DNA of 64,000 nucleotides from Candidatus Pantoea carbekii (GTDB lineage: Bacteria > Pseudomonadota > Gammaproteobacteria > Enterobacterales > Enterobacteriaceae). A model generated the notes under the pieces. It worked only from the letters and a program-made list of their open reading frames with translations. It was not told the DNA's origin and made no database searches. Location of the stretch: contig NZ_CP010907.1 of NCBI RefSeq assembly GCF_000971765.1, positions 714,338 to 778,337 of the forward strand, given 5' to 3'. Of this stretch, positions 11,431 to 23,500 are shown piece after piece (position 1 is the first letter of the stretch; every line of letters begins with the position of its first letter). A program made the translations under genes and the position numbers.

Positions 11431-12535
11431 GTGTCGGATATTTTAGATAGTTCAAAACACAAAAATCATTATAATGTAAAATTGTACGTGAATTTAGATA
11501 GTCATGCATTAGTGTATGTACACTATAATTTAATAAATATCGTATAGACTGTTACTATAGCCATTGGATGTATTTTTAAGTGTTTGTCTTAATTATAAGA
11601 TTTTATTGATTTGATTATATATTATAATAATACTTTGGAATATCAAAACGTATAGAATTGCTATCAGTGCTTCTTAACATGCTGAATATGCAAATGCCAC
11701 GAAATAATATTTTAAATATAAATTAGTTAAATAAACTAACCTTGATTTATTTTATTTAACTGCAGTATAGAATCATACTACTTAAATAACGATGCATGTT
11801 AGTTGCAGATTATAAATTCAGTAAGTCTTAAAGTAACAAGCGTCGATCAATTATATTATTATTAAATGCACAACGTAATTTATAGCGAAAACATAATCGA
11901 GTTAATATCAATATTAATACTTGTCAAAGTATGACTGTTAATGCAGATAAAAATTGTTGAATTTAATGGTGTATAATCTATTAGGTACTCTTTGGTTGAA
12001 TTGAGATATATTACAAGTTCTACATGTCGTGAAGTAATAATATAGTTATTGACCTTATGGAAACAAACATATTTTAAGTCAATCATAAAATATTTAAAGT
12101 GTTAGCCGTCGATCATCAATTTTTGACGTAGAAAAAAATGTTTGCAAATTTTTAAATAATCTTAAACAGATGACAACTATGGAATTCTATATATATCATC
12201 ACTAAAAGTTTCTAAAGAGAGATGGTATAAACAAATATTAACTAAACCGCATTTAAATAAATCGCATGCTAGATTTATCTCAACAGTGTAAAATTTTATC
12301 AAAAATAAAGACGATCGTACCGTTATTGATGTAGATCTACTTTCTAACATGTCCATTTAGTTTAATTTTCATAATTATTAAAATAATGTCTATATTATTA
12401 AATAATTTCAATTTTAATTCTTATATTTAGAAGTATAATTAATATATAAAAATTCAATGTTAAATTTTGATTATGGCTAACAATTCGTTCGGTTATAAGG
12501 ACCTATGTTAGTAGGTGTAAAAATAGTTTTGAATT
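11431..12535 (+). pseudogene. tufB: Decayed tufB (elongation factor Tu)
   Basis: No open frame survives, but EF-Tu remnants are colinear. A GTG-started stretch at 11431 resembles the N-terminus weakly. MP..R..IL of the REH region reads at 11694. GVEMF.K.L reads at 12127-12150, and ER..Q.LTKP followed by K.H..F.S.V at about 12215-12290. IR..G....VG....VL reads at 12483-12530. The distance from the MP motif (11694) to the MF motif (12138) is 444 bases, exactly 148 codons as I count them in E. coli EF-Tu. About 73 bases are missing near the 5' end, and stops and small indels are scattered throughout. The position between thrT and secE is that of tufB in E. coli. EF-Tu must come from another locus. 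Confidence 0.88.
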
Positions 12536-12552
12536 ATTGTGGTGGTTAGTTT

Positions 12553-12936
12553 ATGAGTGCAAATACCGAAGCACGTAAGAATACATATGGCTTGGAAATA
12601 ATACAATGGTTCATGGTCATTATATTATTCATAGCAGCAATCGTTGGCAATTATATCTATCGTGATATAGTATTGCCTTTGCGACTGTTAGCTGTATTGA
12701 TCTTAATTACCGTAGCATTAAGCATTGCTTTATTAACGAAAAAAGGTAAAGCAGCTGTAGCGTTTATACGTGAAGCAAGAACGGAAATGCGTAAAGTAAT
12801 CTGGCCAACTCTTCAGGAGACATTAAATACTACGTTAATTGTAGCGATAGTTACTGCCGCCGTATCACTAGTTCTATGGGGGTTAGATGGTATGTTAGTA
12901 CGTTTGATATCAGTTATTACTAACTTGAGGTTTTGA
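12553..12936 (+). CDS. secE: Preprotein translocase subunit SecE
   Basis: SecE clamps SecY in the Sec translocon. The 127-residue protein equals the E. coli length and has three membrane segments, with the conserved cytoplasmic stretch [16 protein letters not shown] before the last helix. It lies one base before nusG, the universal secE-nusG pair. Only about 17 bases separate it from the end of the tufB relic, so its promoter must lie inside that relic or further upstream. Confidence 0.96.
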   Translation: MSANTEARKNTYGLEIIQWFMVIILFIAAIVGNYIYRDIVLPLRLLAVLILITVALSIALLTKKGKAAVAFIREARTEMRKVIWPTLQETLNTTLIVAIVTAAVSLVLWGLDGMLVRLISVITNLRF

Positions 12937-12937
12937 G

Positions 12938-13483
12938 ATGTCTGAATCTCTAAAAAAACATTGGTATGTCATTCAGGCATTTTCTGGTTTCGAAGCTCGT
13001 GTAGCAAAGTCATTGCAAGAGCATATTAAACTACACAATATGGAAAAATTATTTGGCCAAGTTATTGTACCAACTGAGGAAGTAGTTGAAATTCGAGGTG
13101 GTTTTCGTCGTAAAAGCGAACGTAAATTTTTTCCAGGTTATGTGTTGGTTCAGATGATTATGGATGATTCTAGCTGGCACTTAGTTCGCAATATACCACG
13201 CGTGATGGGATTTATTGGTGGTACATCTGATCGTCCCGCGCCGATTAGTGATAAAGAAGTCGATGCTATCATGAATCGTTTGCAACAAGTAGGAGATAAG
13301 CCCAGACCTAAAACCCTTTTCGAACCTGGGGAAATAGTTCGTGTTAATGATGGTCCATTTTCTGATTTTAATGGTATGGTTGAAGAAGTAGATTATGAAA
13401 AAAGTCGCGTTAAAGTTTCCGTATCGATTTTTGGCCGTGCAACCCCTGTAGAGTTAGATTTTGCACAAGTAGAAAAAGGCTAA
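12938..13483 (+). CDS. nusG: Transcription termination/antitermination factor NusG
   Basis: NusG binds RNA polymerase and links it to Rho or ribosomal S10. The 181-residue protein (same as E. coli) has the NGN domain with [11 protein letters not shown] at the start and FPGYVLVQM, then the KOW domain with [19 protein letters not shown]. It is cotranscribed with secE. Confidence 0.97.
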   Translation: MSESLKKHWYVIQAFSGFEARVAKSLQEHIKLHNMEKLFGQVIVPTEEVVEIRGGFRRKSERKFFPGYVLVQMIMDDSSWHLVRNIPRVMGFIGGTSDRPAPISDKEVDAIMNRLQQVGDKPRPKTLFEPGEIVRVNDGPFSDFNGMVEEVDYEKSRVKVSVSIFGRATPVELDFAQVEKG

Positions 13484-13492
13484 TATTTTAAG

Positions 13493-13521
13493 TTTACATG
13501 TTAGTTTTATCTTCACATACT
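13493..13521 (+). promoter_or_regulatory. Possible promoter of the rplKA genes
   Basis: TTTACA (13493-13498) and CATACT (13516-13521) are 17 bases apart in the 126-base nusG-rplK gap, where the L11 operon promoter lies in E. coli. The -10 match is only 4 of 6. Confidence 0.35.
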
Positions 13522-13609
13522 GACTACTAAACTGTAGTAGCAAAAAATAAGCAAATGATTATTTTAATGGGAAGCTTGTTTTAAGCATTCAACCCGCTCG
13601 AGGAAATAT

Positions 13610-14041
13610 ATGGCTAAAAAAAAGGTACAGGCCTACGTTAAATTACAAATCCCGGCCGGTATGGCTAATCCCAGTCCACCCATTGGCCCAGCTTTAGGTC
13701 AACAAGGTGTCAATATTATGGAGTTCTGTAAAGCATTTAATGCAAAAACAGAATTTTTAGAAAAAAGTTTACCGATTCCTGTAGTCATTACAGTATATAA
13801 TGATCGTTCCTTTACATTTATTACTAAAACACCTCCGGCTGTTATTTTGTTGAAAAAAGTAATAGGTATTAAAGTTGGTTCTAGCAAACCAAATAAAGAT
13901 AAAATCGGTATAGTAACGCGTTCTCAAATAAGAGAGATTGCACAAATTAAAGCGGAAGATATGACGGGTATTAATATAGAGTCTATGATTCGCTCTATCG
14001 AAGGTACAGCTCGTTCTATGGGTGTAATAGTAGAGGATTAA
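13610..14041 (+). CDS. rplK: 50S ribosomal protein L11
   Basis: L11 forms the GTPase-associated centre with 23S rRNA and is needed for stringent-response sensing by RelA. The 143-residue protein keeps the proline-rich N-terminus [18 protein letters not shown] and the rRNA-binding C-terminal domain ending [19 protein letters not shown] element precedes the ATG. rplA starts 4 bases after its stop. Confidence 0.97.
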   Translation: MAKKKVQAYVKLQIPAGMANPSPPIGPALGQQGVNIMEFCKAFNAKTEFLEKSLPIPVVITVYNDRSFTFITKTPPAVILLKKVIGIKVGSSKPNKDKIGIVTRSQIREIAQIKAEDMTGINIESMIRSIEGTARSMGVIVED

Positions 14042-14045
14042 AGGA

Positions 14046-14750
14046 ATGGCTAAGTTAACTAAACGAATGCGTGTCATTCATGATACAATTGACACAACTA
14101 AGCATTATGATATAAATGAAGCTATCTTTATTCTTAAAGAACTAGCTACTAACAAATTTGTAGAGAGCATAGACGTTGCTGTTAATCTTAGTATTGATGC
14201 TCGCAAATCAGACCAGAACGTACGCGGTGCAATCGTACTTCCACATGGGACTGGTCGTTTAGTACGAGTAGCTGTTTTCACGCAATTAGTCACTGCTGAG
14301 ATTGCTAAAGCTGCCGGAGCCGATTTAGTAGGCATGGAAGATCTTGCTGAGATCATAAAAAAAGGTAATGTAAAGTTTGATGCTGTTATTGCTTCGCCAG
14401 ACGCAATGCGCATTGTTGGTCAGCTTGGACAAATATTAGGACCACGTGGACTAATGCCGAACCCTAAACAGGGTACTGTAACTTCTAATATCGCTGAAGC
14501 TGTTAAAAATGCCAAATCTGGTCAAATTCGTTATCGTAACGATAAAAATGGCATAGTTCATGCTACGATCGGAAAAATAAATTTCAGTACTGAAAAATTG
14601 AAAGAAAATTTAGAAACTTTATTAAATGCATTGAAAAAAACAAAAGTAATACATTCAAAGGGTCCCTATATCAAAAAAATTAGTGTTTCTAGTACCATGG
14701 GGGCTGGTCTTACTATCGAACAAAACTCTTTAAATATAGTAGCAAGTTAA
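14046..14750 (+). CDS. rplA: 50S ribosomal protein L1
   Basis: L1 builds the L1 stalk at the ribosomal exit site and, in E. coli, represses translation of the rplK-rplA mRNA. The 234-residue product matches the family length and keeps [14 protein letters not shown] and the C-terminal S.TMGAGL. It is translationally coupled to rplK by close spacing. Confidence 0.97.
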   Translation: MAKLTKRMRVIHDTIDTTKHYDINEAIFILKELATNKFVESIDVAVNLSIDARKSDQNVRGAIVLPHGTGRLVRVAVFTQLVTAEIAKAAGADLVGMEDLAEIIKKGNVKFDAVIASPDAMRIVGQLGQILGPRGLMPNPKQGTVTSNIAEAVKNAKSGQIRYRNDKNGIVHATIGKINFSTEKLKENLETLLNALKKTKVIHSKGPYIKKISVSSTMGAGLTIEQNSLNIVAS

Positions 14751-15129
14751 TTTATTTATTGTAAATTTAAAATAATTTATTTAGAATAGATCTTCTTTTT
14801 TGCTTGAATACTCAAATATAGAAATCAAATTTATAGTAGTCTTTCTTATAAAACTTAAATATTCTACAATTCAGTAATTGAGGTTTTAGCTAGGGCTCTA
14901 TCTCGTCCTAGCTTTGATATCTGAGTTTGCAGGAAAAATACTTATTTTTTTAGATACATTGCTAATGGCGTATATTGATTTAAATATTCTGCGTAGCTGG
15001 TAATAATACTAAAATAAGGTTCATTTCCTGCCTGGATCTGCTTACCTTGTAATTAAAGCTTGTTACTTTAAATAAGTGACAGATTTAAAATTTAAAAATT
15101 TTTCCTATTAAATCCAGGAGATCAACCGA
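14751..15129. other. rplA-rplJ spacer (rplJ leader)
   Basis: A gene-free stretch of 379 bases, similar in size to the E. coli spacer that carries the L10 promoter and the L10/L12 translational control leader. One hairpin is evident at 14888-14913. I could not place a convincing promoter. Confidence 0.5.
14888..14913 (+). promoter_or_regulatory. Hairpin in the rplJ leader
   Basis: A 7-bp stem AGCTAGG/CCTAGCT encloses a 12-base loop about 215 bases before rplJ. It may belong to the structured mRNA leader bound by L10 or may be a terminator-like element, although no T-run follows. Assignment to L10 control rests on position only. Confidence 0.4.
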
Positions 15130-15618
15130 ATGACACTGAACCTTCAAGGTAAACAAGCAATAGTTGTTGAAGTTAGCGCAGTAGCTAAAGAGGCGGTTTC
15201 AGCAGTTATCGCCGATTTTCGTAGCGTCAGTGTTAATAAAATGACAGAATTACGTAAAGCGGGTCGTTCAAAAGGCATCTATATGCGTGTTATTCGTAAC
15301 ACGCTATTAAATCGGATTGTTCAAGGAACTTCGTTTGAATGTCTACAAGATACCTTTGTTGGTCCAAGCCTCATTGCATATTGTATGGAACATCCTGGTG
15401 CTGCTGCTCGTTTGTTCAAAGAGTTTGCTAAAACAAACGAACACTTTAAGATTAAAGCCGCAGCTTTTGAAGGTAAGCTTATCTCTGCTGAACAAATTGA
15501 CCTTTTAGCAGCATTACCAACTTATGAAGAAGCAATCATACGTCTATTAATGACAATGAAAGAAGCAGCTGCAGGTAAACTTATTCGTATGCTGGTGGCT
15601 GTGAATGATGCTAAATAA
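15130..15618 (+). CDS. rplJ: 50S ribosomal protein L10
   Basis: L10 anchors the L7/L12 dimers to the ribosome stalk. The 162-residue protein (E. coli 165) starts with [12 protein letters not shown] and keeps VIRNTLLNR and the C-terminal L7/L12-binding helix. AGGAG precedes the ATG. It is followed by rplL after 75 bases, the standard pair. Confidence 0.96.
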   Translation: MTLNLQGKQAIVVEVSAVAKEAVSAVIADFRSVSVNKMTELRKAGRSKGIYMRVIRNTLLNRIVQGTSFECLQDTFVGPSLIAYCMEHPGAAARLFKEFAKTNEHFKIKAAAFEGKLISAEQIDLLAALPTYEEAIIRLLMTMKEAAAGKLIRMLVAVNDAK

Positions 15619-15693
15619 ATAACTTAATACTAGGTTTTTCTTAATTTACTTAGATAAAAGTATACCTTCTACCGAATTTTAGGAACAATTGTC

Positions 15694-16062
15694 ATGTCTT
15701 TAACCAAAGATCAAATTTTGGAAGCTGTAGCTGCTATGTCTGTCATGGAAGTAGTTGAGCTAGTTTCTGCTATGGAAGAAAAATTTGGTGTTTCTGCTAC
15801 AGCGTCCGCAGCTGCTGTAGCGACTGGTTCAGCTGAACCAATAGAAGAAAAAACTGAATTTGACGTTATTTTGAAAGCTGCTGGTATGAACAAAATTGCA
15901 GTAATTAAAGCTGCACGCAGCGCAACTGGTTTAGGTCTAAAAGAAGCTAAAGACTTAGTTGAAGCAGCACCTGTTGCTATTAAAGAAGGAATTAGTAAAG
16001 AGGATGCAATAGCTTTAGAAACTGTTTTAAAAGCAGCTGGTGCGGAAGTGGAAGTTAAGTAA
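15694..16062 (+). CDS. rplL: 50S ribosomal protein L7/L12
   Basis: This is the stalk protein that recruits translational GTPases. It is 122 residues, with an N-terminal dimerisation domain, an alanine-rich hinge (about residues 38-52) and the conserved C-terminal domain [20 protein letters not shown]. It is very close to the enteric form. A conserved attenuator follows before rpoB. Confidence 0.97.
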   Translation: MSLTKDQILEAVAAMSVMEVVELVSAMEEKFGVSATASAAAVATGSAEPIEEKTEFDVILKAAGMNKIAVIKAARSATGLGLKEAKDLVEAAPVAIKEGISKEDAIALETVLKAAGAEVEVK

Positions 16063-16102
16063 GACAACTTATTTTTTGAAACCTGAGTAATCAAGAATTA
16101 AT

Positions 16103-16132
16103 GGCTGGTGGCTAGAAATCACCAGCCTTTTT
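16103..16132 (+). terminator. rplL-rpoB attenuator
   Basis: An 8-bp stem GGCTGGTG/CACCAGCC with a 9-base loop is followed by TTTTT. The same stem sequence occurs at this place in E. coli, where partial termination sets the ratio of ribosomal protein to RNA polymerase mRNA, so this control is probably conserved. Confidence 0.85.
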
Positions 16133-16348
16133 CACTAATAAGAAAAAGAGCTTTTTTATTACTTTTATCTTTTTGATATCTTTGTATTATAAATGAATTA
16201 ATTTGTATTTTTTTATCAAAGAAGTGTTGATTTATATGAGGATTTTCAAAACGAGGAAATAATAGTTAAGAGGTATGATATTAAACAGATCTTATTTAAA
16301 GACAGTTATAGATTGGAACGAAAATTAAATACTGTTAGTGTTGCATGC

Positions 16349-16371
16349 ACTGTCCCTGCAGAATGGACAGT
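16349..16371 (+). promoter_or_regulatory. Hairpin in the rpoB leader
   Basis: A 7-bp stem ACTGTCC/GGACAGT with a 9-base loop ends 33 bases before the rpoB ATG. The rest of the 342-base rplL-rpoB gap holds only the attenuator. E. coli has an RNase III processing site in this interval; whether this hairpin is its equivalent is not shown. Confidence 0.45.
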
Positions 16372-16404
16372 CTAGTTCAACTTGTCAGTTAACTGAGGAA
16401 CCCT

Positions 16405-19400
16405 ATGGTTTACTCCTATACCGAGAAAAAACGTATTCGTAAAGATTTTGGTAAACGTAAACAAGTTTTGGATTTGCCTTATCTCTTGTCTATCCAGCTT
16501 GATTCATTCCAAAAATTTACTGAGCAAGATCCAGATGGTCAATATGGTCTAGAAGCAGCTTTCCGTTCTGTATTTCCAATTATAAGCTATAACGGTAACT
16601 CTGAATTGCAGTATGTAAGCTATCGTTTAGGTGAGCCTGTGTTTGACGTTGCTGAATGTCAAACTCGCAGCATCACATATTCTGCACCGTTACGTGTAAG
16701 ATTACGTCTAGTGATTTATGAGCGTGAAATACCAGATAGTACTGTCAAAGATATTAAAGAACAAGAAGTATATATGGGTGAAATTCCGCTCATGACTGAC
16801 AACGGTACTTTTATTATTAATGGGACTGAACGTGTGATAGTTTCTCAATTGCATCGTAGTCCTGGTGTATTTTTCGATAGTGATAAAGGTAAAACACACT
16901 CGTCAGGTAAAATACTGTATAACGCACGTATCATACCTTACCGCGGCTCATGGTTAGATTTTGAATTTGATCCGAAAGACAATCTTTTTGTTCGTATTGA
17001 TCGACGTCGTAAATTGCCAGCTAGTATAATTTTACGTGCATTGGATTATACTACTGAACAAATTCTCAATTTATTTTTTGAAAAAGTGAAATTTGAATTT
17101 CATGATGATAAATTGCAGATGGAACTCATGCCTGAACGTCTTCGTGGTGAAACACTTTCCTTTGATATCGAAGCTAATGGAATGATTTATGTTGAAAAAG
17201 GCCGTCGTATTACGGCACGACATATTCGTGAATTAGAAAAAGATAATATTAAGATAATCAAAGTACCGATAGACTATATTATCGGTAAAATAGTTGCTTA
17301 CGATTATATAGATCATAACACCGGCGAGTTGATTATTTCAGCAAATATGGAAATATCATTAGAATTGCTAGATAAATTAAAAGAATCTGGTCATAAATAT
17401 ATTCACACTATATTTACTAATGATTTGGATTACGGTCCATATATTTCTAAAACTTTACATATTGATCCAACTTATGATCGACTTAGTGCATTAGTTGAAA
17501 TTTATAGGATGATGCGTCCCGGTGAACCACCCACACGTGAAGCAGCAGAGAATTTATTTGATAATCTTTTCTTTGTAATAGACCGCTATGATCTTTCTTC
17601 AGTCGGGCGTATGAAATTTAATTGTTCTTTATTGCGTGAACAAATACAAGGTTCTGGTGTCCTGAGTAAAGAAGATATCATTGATGTAATGAGAAAGCTT
17701 ATAGATATTCGTAACGGCAAAGGTGAGGTAGACGACATTGATCATCTTGGAAATCGTCGTATTCGATCTGTAGGTGAAATGGCAGAGAATCAGTTCCGAA
17801 TGGGGTTAATTCGCGTAGAACGTGCTGTAAAAGAGCGTCTTTCTTTAGGCGACCTTGATACTCTAATGCCGCAAGATATGATAAATGCTAAACCTATTTC
17901 TGCAGCAGTAAAAGAATTTTTTGGTTCAAGCCAGTTATCACAATTTATGGATCAAAATAATCCATTGTCTGAAATTACACATAAACGTCGCATTTCTGCA
18001 CTAGGACCCGGTGGTCTAACTCGTGAACGTGCTGGATTTGAAGTACGAGATGTACATCCAACACATTATGGTCGTGTGTGTCCAATCGAAACACCAGAAG
18101 GTCCTAATATTGGTTTAATCAATTCGTTGTCTGTATATGCAAAAGCAAATGAATATGGTTTTTTAGAAACGCCGTATCGTCGTGTTACAAATGGGATAGT
18201 ATCTCAGAAAATTCATTATCTTTCTGCTATTGAAGAAGGTAATTATGTTATTGCTCAGGCAAACGCTCTTTTGGACGAAAACAGTACCTTTGTTGATGAA
18301 TTGATTATCTGCCGCAGTAAAGGTGAATCAAGTTTATTTAATCGGATGCAAGTGGATTATATGGATGTTTCTACACAACAGGTGGTGTCTGTTGGTGCTT
18401 CATTAATTCCATTTTTGGAACATGATGATGCAAATCGTGCGCTAATGGGTGCAAATATGCAGCGTCAAGCAGTTCCTACATTGCGCGCTGATAAACCATT
18501 AGTTGGGACAGGTATGGAGCGTACAGTTGCAATTGATTCTGGAGTAACTGTAATCGCCAAACGTGGTGGTATCGTGCAATATATTGATGCTGCTCGTATC
18601 GTAATTAAAGTTAAAGAAAATGAAGTATATCCGGGAGAAGCAGGTATCGATATTTACAATCTAATTAAGTATACTCGTTCTAATCAGAATACCTGTATCA
18701 ACCAGACCCCTAGCATTTCTTTAGGCGAACCGATAGAGCGTGGTGATGTATTAGCAGATGGTCCTTCTACTGACCTTGGTGAATTGGCACTTGGTCAAAA
18801 TATGCGTGTAGCATTCATGCCATGGAATGGTTACAACTTTGAAGATTCTATTCTTATTTCTGAACGTGTAGTACATGAAGATCGTTTTACTACTATCCAT
18901 ATTCAAGAACTAGCATGTGTATCGCGTGATACTAAACTAGGTGCAGAAGAAATTACCGCTGATATTCCTAATGTAGGCGAAGCAGCTCTTTCAAAATTAG
19001 ATGAATCTGGTATTGTATACATCGGGGCGGAAGTTAATGGTGGCGATATTCTAGTTGGTAAAGTTACGCCCAAAGGAGAAACTCAATTAACACCAGAAGA
19101 AAAGCTATTACGTGCAATTTTTGGCGAAAAAGCTTCTGATGTAAAAGATTCATCACTGCGAGTACCAAATGGATTATGTGGCACTATTATTGATGTACAG
19201 ATATTTACGCGTGATGGCGTAGAAAAAGATAAACGTGCAATAGCAATAGAAGAAATGCAGTTAAAACAAATTAAAAAAGATCTTTCTGAAGAATTACAAA
19301 TACTTGAATCTGAATTGTTAAATCGCATAAAAAGCGTGTTAATCGCTGCTGGTATAGCAGAGCATAATCTTGATAAATTACCTTGTAAATCTTTAGTAGA

Positions 19401-20433
19401 ATTACATGTAACAGATCAAGATAAACAGAATACACTTAAACAATTGTTCGAACAATATTCTGAGCTAAAACATACATTTGAAAAAAAAATTGAATCCAAG
19501 CGCCTTAAAATTACTCAAGGTGATGATTTAGCACCAGGTGTACTGAAAATTGTTAAAGTTTATCTAGCAGTTAAACGTCAAATTCAACCTGGTGATAAAA
19601 TGGCAGGTCGTCATGGGAATAAAGGTGTTATTTCTAAGATTAATCCGATTGAAGATATGCCCTATGATGAATATGGTGTACCAGTCGATATTGTATTAAA
19701 TCCTCTAGGCGTACCGTCACGTATGAATATTGGTCAGATTCTCGAAACTCATTTAGGTATGGCAGCAAAAGGTATTGGTGATCAGATCAATCTGATGCTT
19801 AAAAAACAAGAACACATTACTAACCTTCGTAATTTTATTCAACGTGCTTATAATCTAGGAACTGAAATTCAACAGAAAGTTGATTTAACTACTTTTTCCG
19901 ATGATGAAGTATTACGTTTAGCAGAAAATTTGAAAAAAGGTATGCCAATTGCAACACCAGTGTTTGATGGCGCAAAAGAAAATGAAATTAAGGAATTATT
20001 AAAACTTGCTTCTTTACCTTCTTCTGGTCAGATTGTCTTATTTGATGGTCGTACTGGCGAAAAGTTTGAACGTGAAGTAACGGTAGGTTACATGTACATG
20101 CTGAAATTGAATCATTTGGTAGATGATAAAATGCATGCACGTTCTACTGGTTCTTACAGTTTAGTAACTCAGCAACCTTTGGGTGGCAAAGCGCAATTCG
20201 GAGGACAACGCTTCGGTGAGATGGAAGTGTGGGCATTAGAGGCATATGGTTCATCCTATACGCTTCAAGAAATGCTAACTGTTAAATCTGATGATGTTAA
20301 CGGTCGTACAAAAATGTATAAAAACATTGTAGATGCTAATCATCAGATGGAACCAGGCATGCCAGAATCTTTTAATGTCCTATTGAAAGAAATTCGTTCT
20401 CTGGCTATTAACATCGAGCTAAAAAGCGAATAG
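16405..20433 (+). CDS. rpoB: DNA-directed RNA polymerase subunit beta
   Basis: The beta subunit forms one pincer and much of the active site of RNA polymerase. The product has 1342 residues, the E. coli length, with the rifampicin-pocket segment [34 protein letters not shown], and the C-terminal [20 protein letters not shown]. The translation start, with GAGGAACCCT before ATG, matches the enteric arrangement. It is intact and highly conserved. Confidence 0.99.
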   Translation: MVYSYTEKKRIRKDFGKRKQVLDLPYLLSIQLDSFQKFTEQDPDGQYGLEAAFRSVFPIISYNGNSELQYVSYRLGEPVFDVAECQTRSITYSAPLRVRLRLVIYEREIPDSTVKDIKEQEVYMGEIPLMTDNGTFIINGTERVIVSQLHRSPGVFFDSDKGKTHSSGKILYNARIIPYRGSWLDFEFDPKDNLFVRIDRRRKLPASIILRALDYTTEQILNLFFEKVKFEFHDDKLQMELMPERLRGETLSFDIEANGMIYVEKGRRITARHIRELEKDNIKIIKVPIDYIIGKIVAYDYIDHNTGELIISANMEISLELLDKLKESGHKYIHTIFTNDLDYGPYISKTLHIDPTYDRLSALVEIYRMMRPGEPPTREAAENLFDNLFFVIDRYDLSSVGRMKFNCSLLREQIQGSGVLSKEDIIDVMRKLIDIRNGKGEVDDIDHLGNRRIRSVGEMAENQFRMGLIRVERAVKERLSLGDLDTLMPQDMINAKPISAAVKEFFGSSQLSQFMDQNNPLSEITHKRRISALGPGGLTRERAGFEVRDVHPTHYGRVCPIETPEGPNIGLINSLSVYAKANEYGFLETPYRRVTNGIVSQKIHYLSAIEEGNYVIAQANALLDENSTFVDELIICRSKGESSLFNRMQVDYMDVSTQQVVSVGASLIPFLEHDDANRALMGANMQRQAVPTLRADKPLVGTGMERTVAIDSGVTVIAKRGGIVQYIDAARIVIKVKENEVYPGEAGIDIYNLIKYTRSNQNTCINQTPSISLGEPIERGDVLADGPSTDLGELALGQNMRVAFMPWNGYNFEDSILISERVVHEDRFTTIHIQELACVSRDTKLGAEEITADIPNVGEAALSKLDESGIVYIGAEVNGGDILVGKVTPKGETQLTPEEKLLRAIFGEKASDVKDSSLRVPNGLCGTIIDVQIFTRDGVEKDKRAIAIEEMQLKQIKKDLSEELQILESELLNRIKSVLIAAGIAEHNLDKLPCKSLVELHVTDQDKQNTLKQLFEQYSELKHTFEKKIESKRLKITQGDDLAPGVLKIVKVYLAVKRQIQPGDKMAGRHGNKGVISKINPIEDMPYDEYGVPVDIVLNPLGVPSRMNIGQILETHLGMAAKGIGDQINLMLKKQEHITNLRNFIQRAYNLGTEIQQKVDLTTFSDDEVLRLAENLKKGMPIATPVFDGAKENEIKELLKLASLPSSGQIVLFDGRTGEKFEREVTVGYMYMLKLNHLVDDKMHARSTGSYSLVTQQPLGGKAQFGGQRFGEMEVWALEAYGSSYTLQEMLTVKSDDVNGRTKMYKNIVDANHQMEPGMPESFNVLLKEIRSLAINIELKSE

Positions 20434-20520
20434 ATGCTCGAAAGTAGTGTTTACGGTGCGCATACCTGTACCTTATTCGAGTATGTGCCCTAAGAGTTCT
20501 CCTCAGACGGGAGCTAATCC

Positions 20521-23500
20521 GTGAAAGATTTACTTAAATTTCTAAAAGTACAAGATAAGGCTGAAGAATTTGATGTAATTAAAATTTCTTTGGCTTCACC
20601 AGATACGGTACGTTCTTGGTCTTTTGGTGAAGTTAAAAAGCCAGAAACCATCAATTATCGTACTTTTAAACCAGAACGCGATGGTCTGTTCTGTGCACGC
20701 ATTTTTGGACCAGTAAGGGATTACGAGTGCTTATGTGGCAAATATAAACGTCTCAAGCATCGTGGTGTAATATGCGAAAAATGTGGTGTTGAAGTGACTC
20801 AAACTAAAGTACGTCGTGAACGTATGGGACACATTGAATTAGCTTCACCAACTGCACATATTTGGTTTCTCAAGTCTCTTCCTTCTCGCATTGGTTTATT
20901 ACTGGATATGCCTTTACGTGATATTGAGCGCGTATTGTATTTTGAATCTTATGTTGTTGTCAAAGGTGGTTTAACCAACTTAGAAAAATGTCAGATTTTA
21001 ACCGAAGAGCAATATCTCGATGCTTTGGAAGAGTTTGGTGACGAATTTGAAGCAAAAATGGGTGCAGAAGCTATACAAATATTATTAAAAAATATGGATT
21101 TAGAGCAAGAATGTGAAACTCTTCATAAAGAGTTAAGTGAAACTAATTCCGAAACTAAACGTAAAAAATTGACCAAACGTATTAAATTAGTAGAAGCGTT
21201 TATACAATCCAGCAATAAACCAGAATGGATGATCATGAATGTTCTTCCGGTTTTACCGCCAGATTTACGTCCGTTAGTACCACTAGATGGCGGTCGTTTT
21301 GCCACTTCAGATCTAAATGATCTGTATCGTCGTGTAATTAATCGTAATAATCGCTTGAAACGCCTATTAGATTTATCAGCACCTGATATTATTGTTCGCA
21401 ATGAAAAACGTATGTTGCAAGAAGCAGTTGATGCTCTTTTAGACAACGGTCGTCGCGGTCGTGCTATCACGGGTTCTAATAAACGTCCTTTAAAATCTCT
21501 TGCAGATATGATTAAAGGAAAACAAGGACGTTTTCGTCAGAATTTGCTCGGCAAACGTGTGGATTATTCTGGTCGTTCTGTAATTACGGTTGGTCCATAC
21601 TTGCGTCTACATCAATGTGGTCTACCAAAAAAAATGGCTCTTGAATTATTTAAACCTTTTATTTACGGTAAGTTAGAATTACGTGGTTTAGCTACAACTA
21701 TCAAAGCAGCAAAAAAAATGGTTGAACGTGAAGAAGCAGTCGTATGGGACATTCTTGACGACGTTATACGCGAACATCCCGTTCTACTAAACCGAGCACC
21801 TACTTTGCATCGTTTGGGCATTCAAGCCTTTGAACCTGTTCTTATTGAAGGTAAAGCTATTCAACTTCATCCCTTAGTATGTGCAGCTTACAATGCGGAT
21901 TTTGATGGTGACCAAATGGCTGTTCATGTACCATTAACTCTAGAAGCTCAGTTGGAAGCACGTGCGTTGATGATGTCCACAAATAATATTTTATCACCAG
22001 CAAACGGTGAACCCATTATTGTTCCCTCTCAAGATGTTGTCTTAGGTCTATACTATATGACACGTCATAAAGTAAATGCATCTGGGGAAGGTATGTTGCT
22101 AACTGGTCCAAAAGAAGCTGAACGTCTATATCGCAGTGGTCAGGCTGAACTACATGCTCGCGTTAAAGTACGTATAACAGAGTATATTAAAGATTCGGAA
22201 GATGTATTAGTTCCGAAAACCAGCTTGATTGAAACGACTATAGGTCGTTCGATTTTATGGATGATTGTACCTAAAGGATTACCTTATTCTATTATTAATG
22301 AAGCATTAGGCAAAAAAGCTATTTCTAAAATGCTAAATAGCTGTTATCGAGTTTTAGGTATGAAAGCTACTGTTATCTTTGCTGATCAAATCATGTATAC
22401 TGGTTTTGCTTACGCTGCTCGTTCTGGTGCTTCTGTAGGTATAGATGATATGGTAATTCCAGAGAAAAAAGCAGAAATTATCACCGAAGCAGAGGTAGAA
22501 GTCGCTGAAATTCAAAAACAATTTCAATCTGGTTTAGTAACTTCAGGTGAAAGGTATAATAAAGTTATCGATATATGGGCTGCAGCAAATGAACGTGTAT
22601 CTCAAGCAATGATGGATAACTTACAAACTGAAAATGTAATTAACCGTGATGGAAAAGAAGAAAAACAAGTATCGTTTAATAGCATTCATATGATGGCTGA
22701 TTCAGGTGCACGTGGTTCTGCTGCACAAATTCGTCAGTTAGCTGGAATGCGTGGCTTAATGGCTAAACCAGATGGCTCAATTATCGAAACACCTATTACT
22801 GCAAATTTTCGAGAGGGTCTAAATGTACTTCAATATTTTATATCAACTCATGGTGCACGTAAAGGCTTGGCTGATACTGCTCTGAAAACAGCAAATTCTG
22901 GATATTTAACACGTCGATTAGTCGACGTAGCACAAGATTTAGTAGTCACTGAAGATGACTGCAATACCGTCGAGGGTATTATGATGACTCCTGTTATAGA
23001 AGGGGGTGATGTTAAAGAATCTCTACGTGAACGTGTATTGGGACGTGTAACAGCAGAAGACATATTGAAACCAGGTACGATGGATATTCTAATGCCACGT
23101 AACACTTTGATTGATGAATCTTGGTGTGATGCTATAGAGAAACATTCCGTTGATGCTCTCAAAGTTCGATCTGTTGTTAGTTGTGAAACGGATTTTGGTG
23201 TTTGTGCACATTGCTACGGTCGTGATTTAGCACGTGGGCATATTATTAATAAAGGCGAAGCTATAGGTGTCATTGCAGCACAGTCTATTGGTGAACCAGG
23301 TACTCAGTTAACAATGCGGACATTCCACATAGGTGGTGCAGCGTCGCGTGCAGCTGCTGAGTCTAGTATACAAGTAAAAAATCAAGGTACTATCAAACTA
23401 ATCAATGCAAAATCAGTTACTAATTCTGTTGGAAAATTAATTATTGTTTCGCGTAACGTCGAGCTAAAAATGATCGATAATTTTGGTCGCACTAAAGAGA

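Noticed and set aside
15711..16094. Long antisense open frame over rplL
   Set aside because: A shadow of rplL codon usage; the sense strand is clearly L7/L12.
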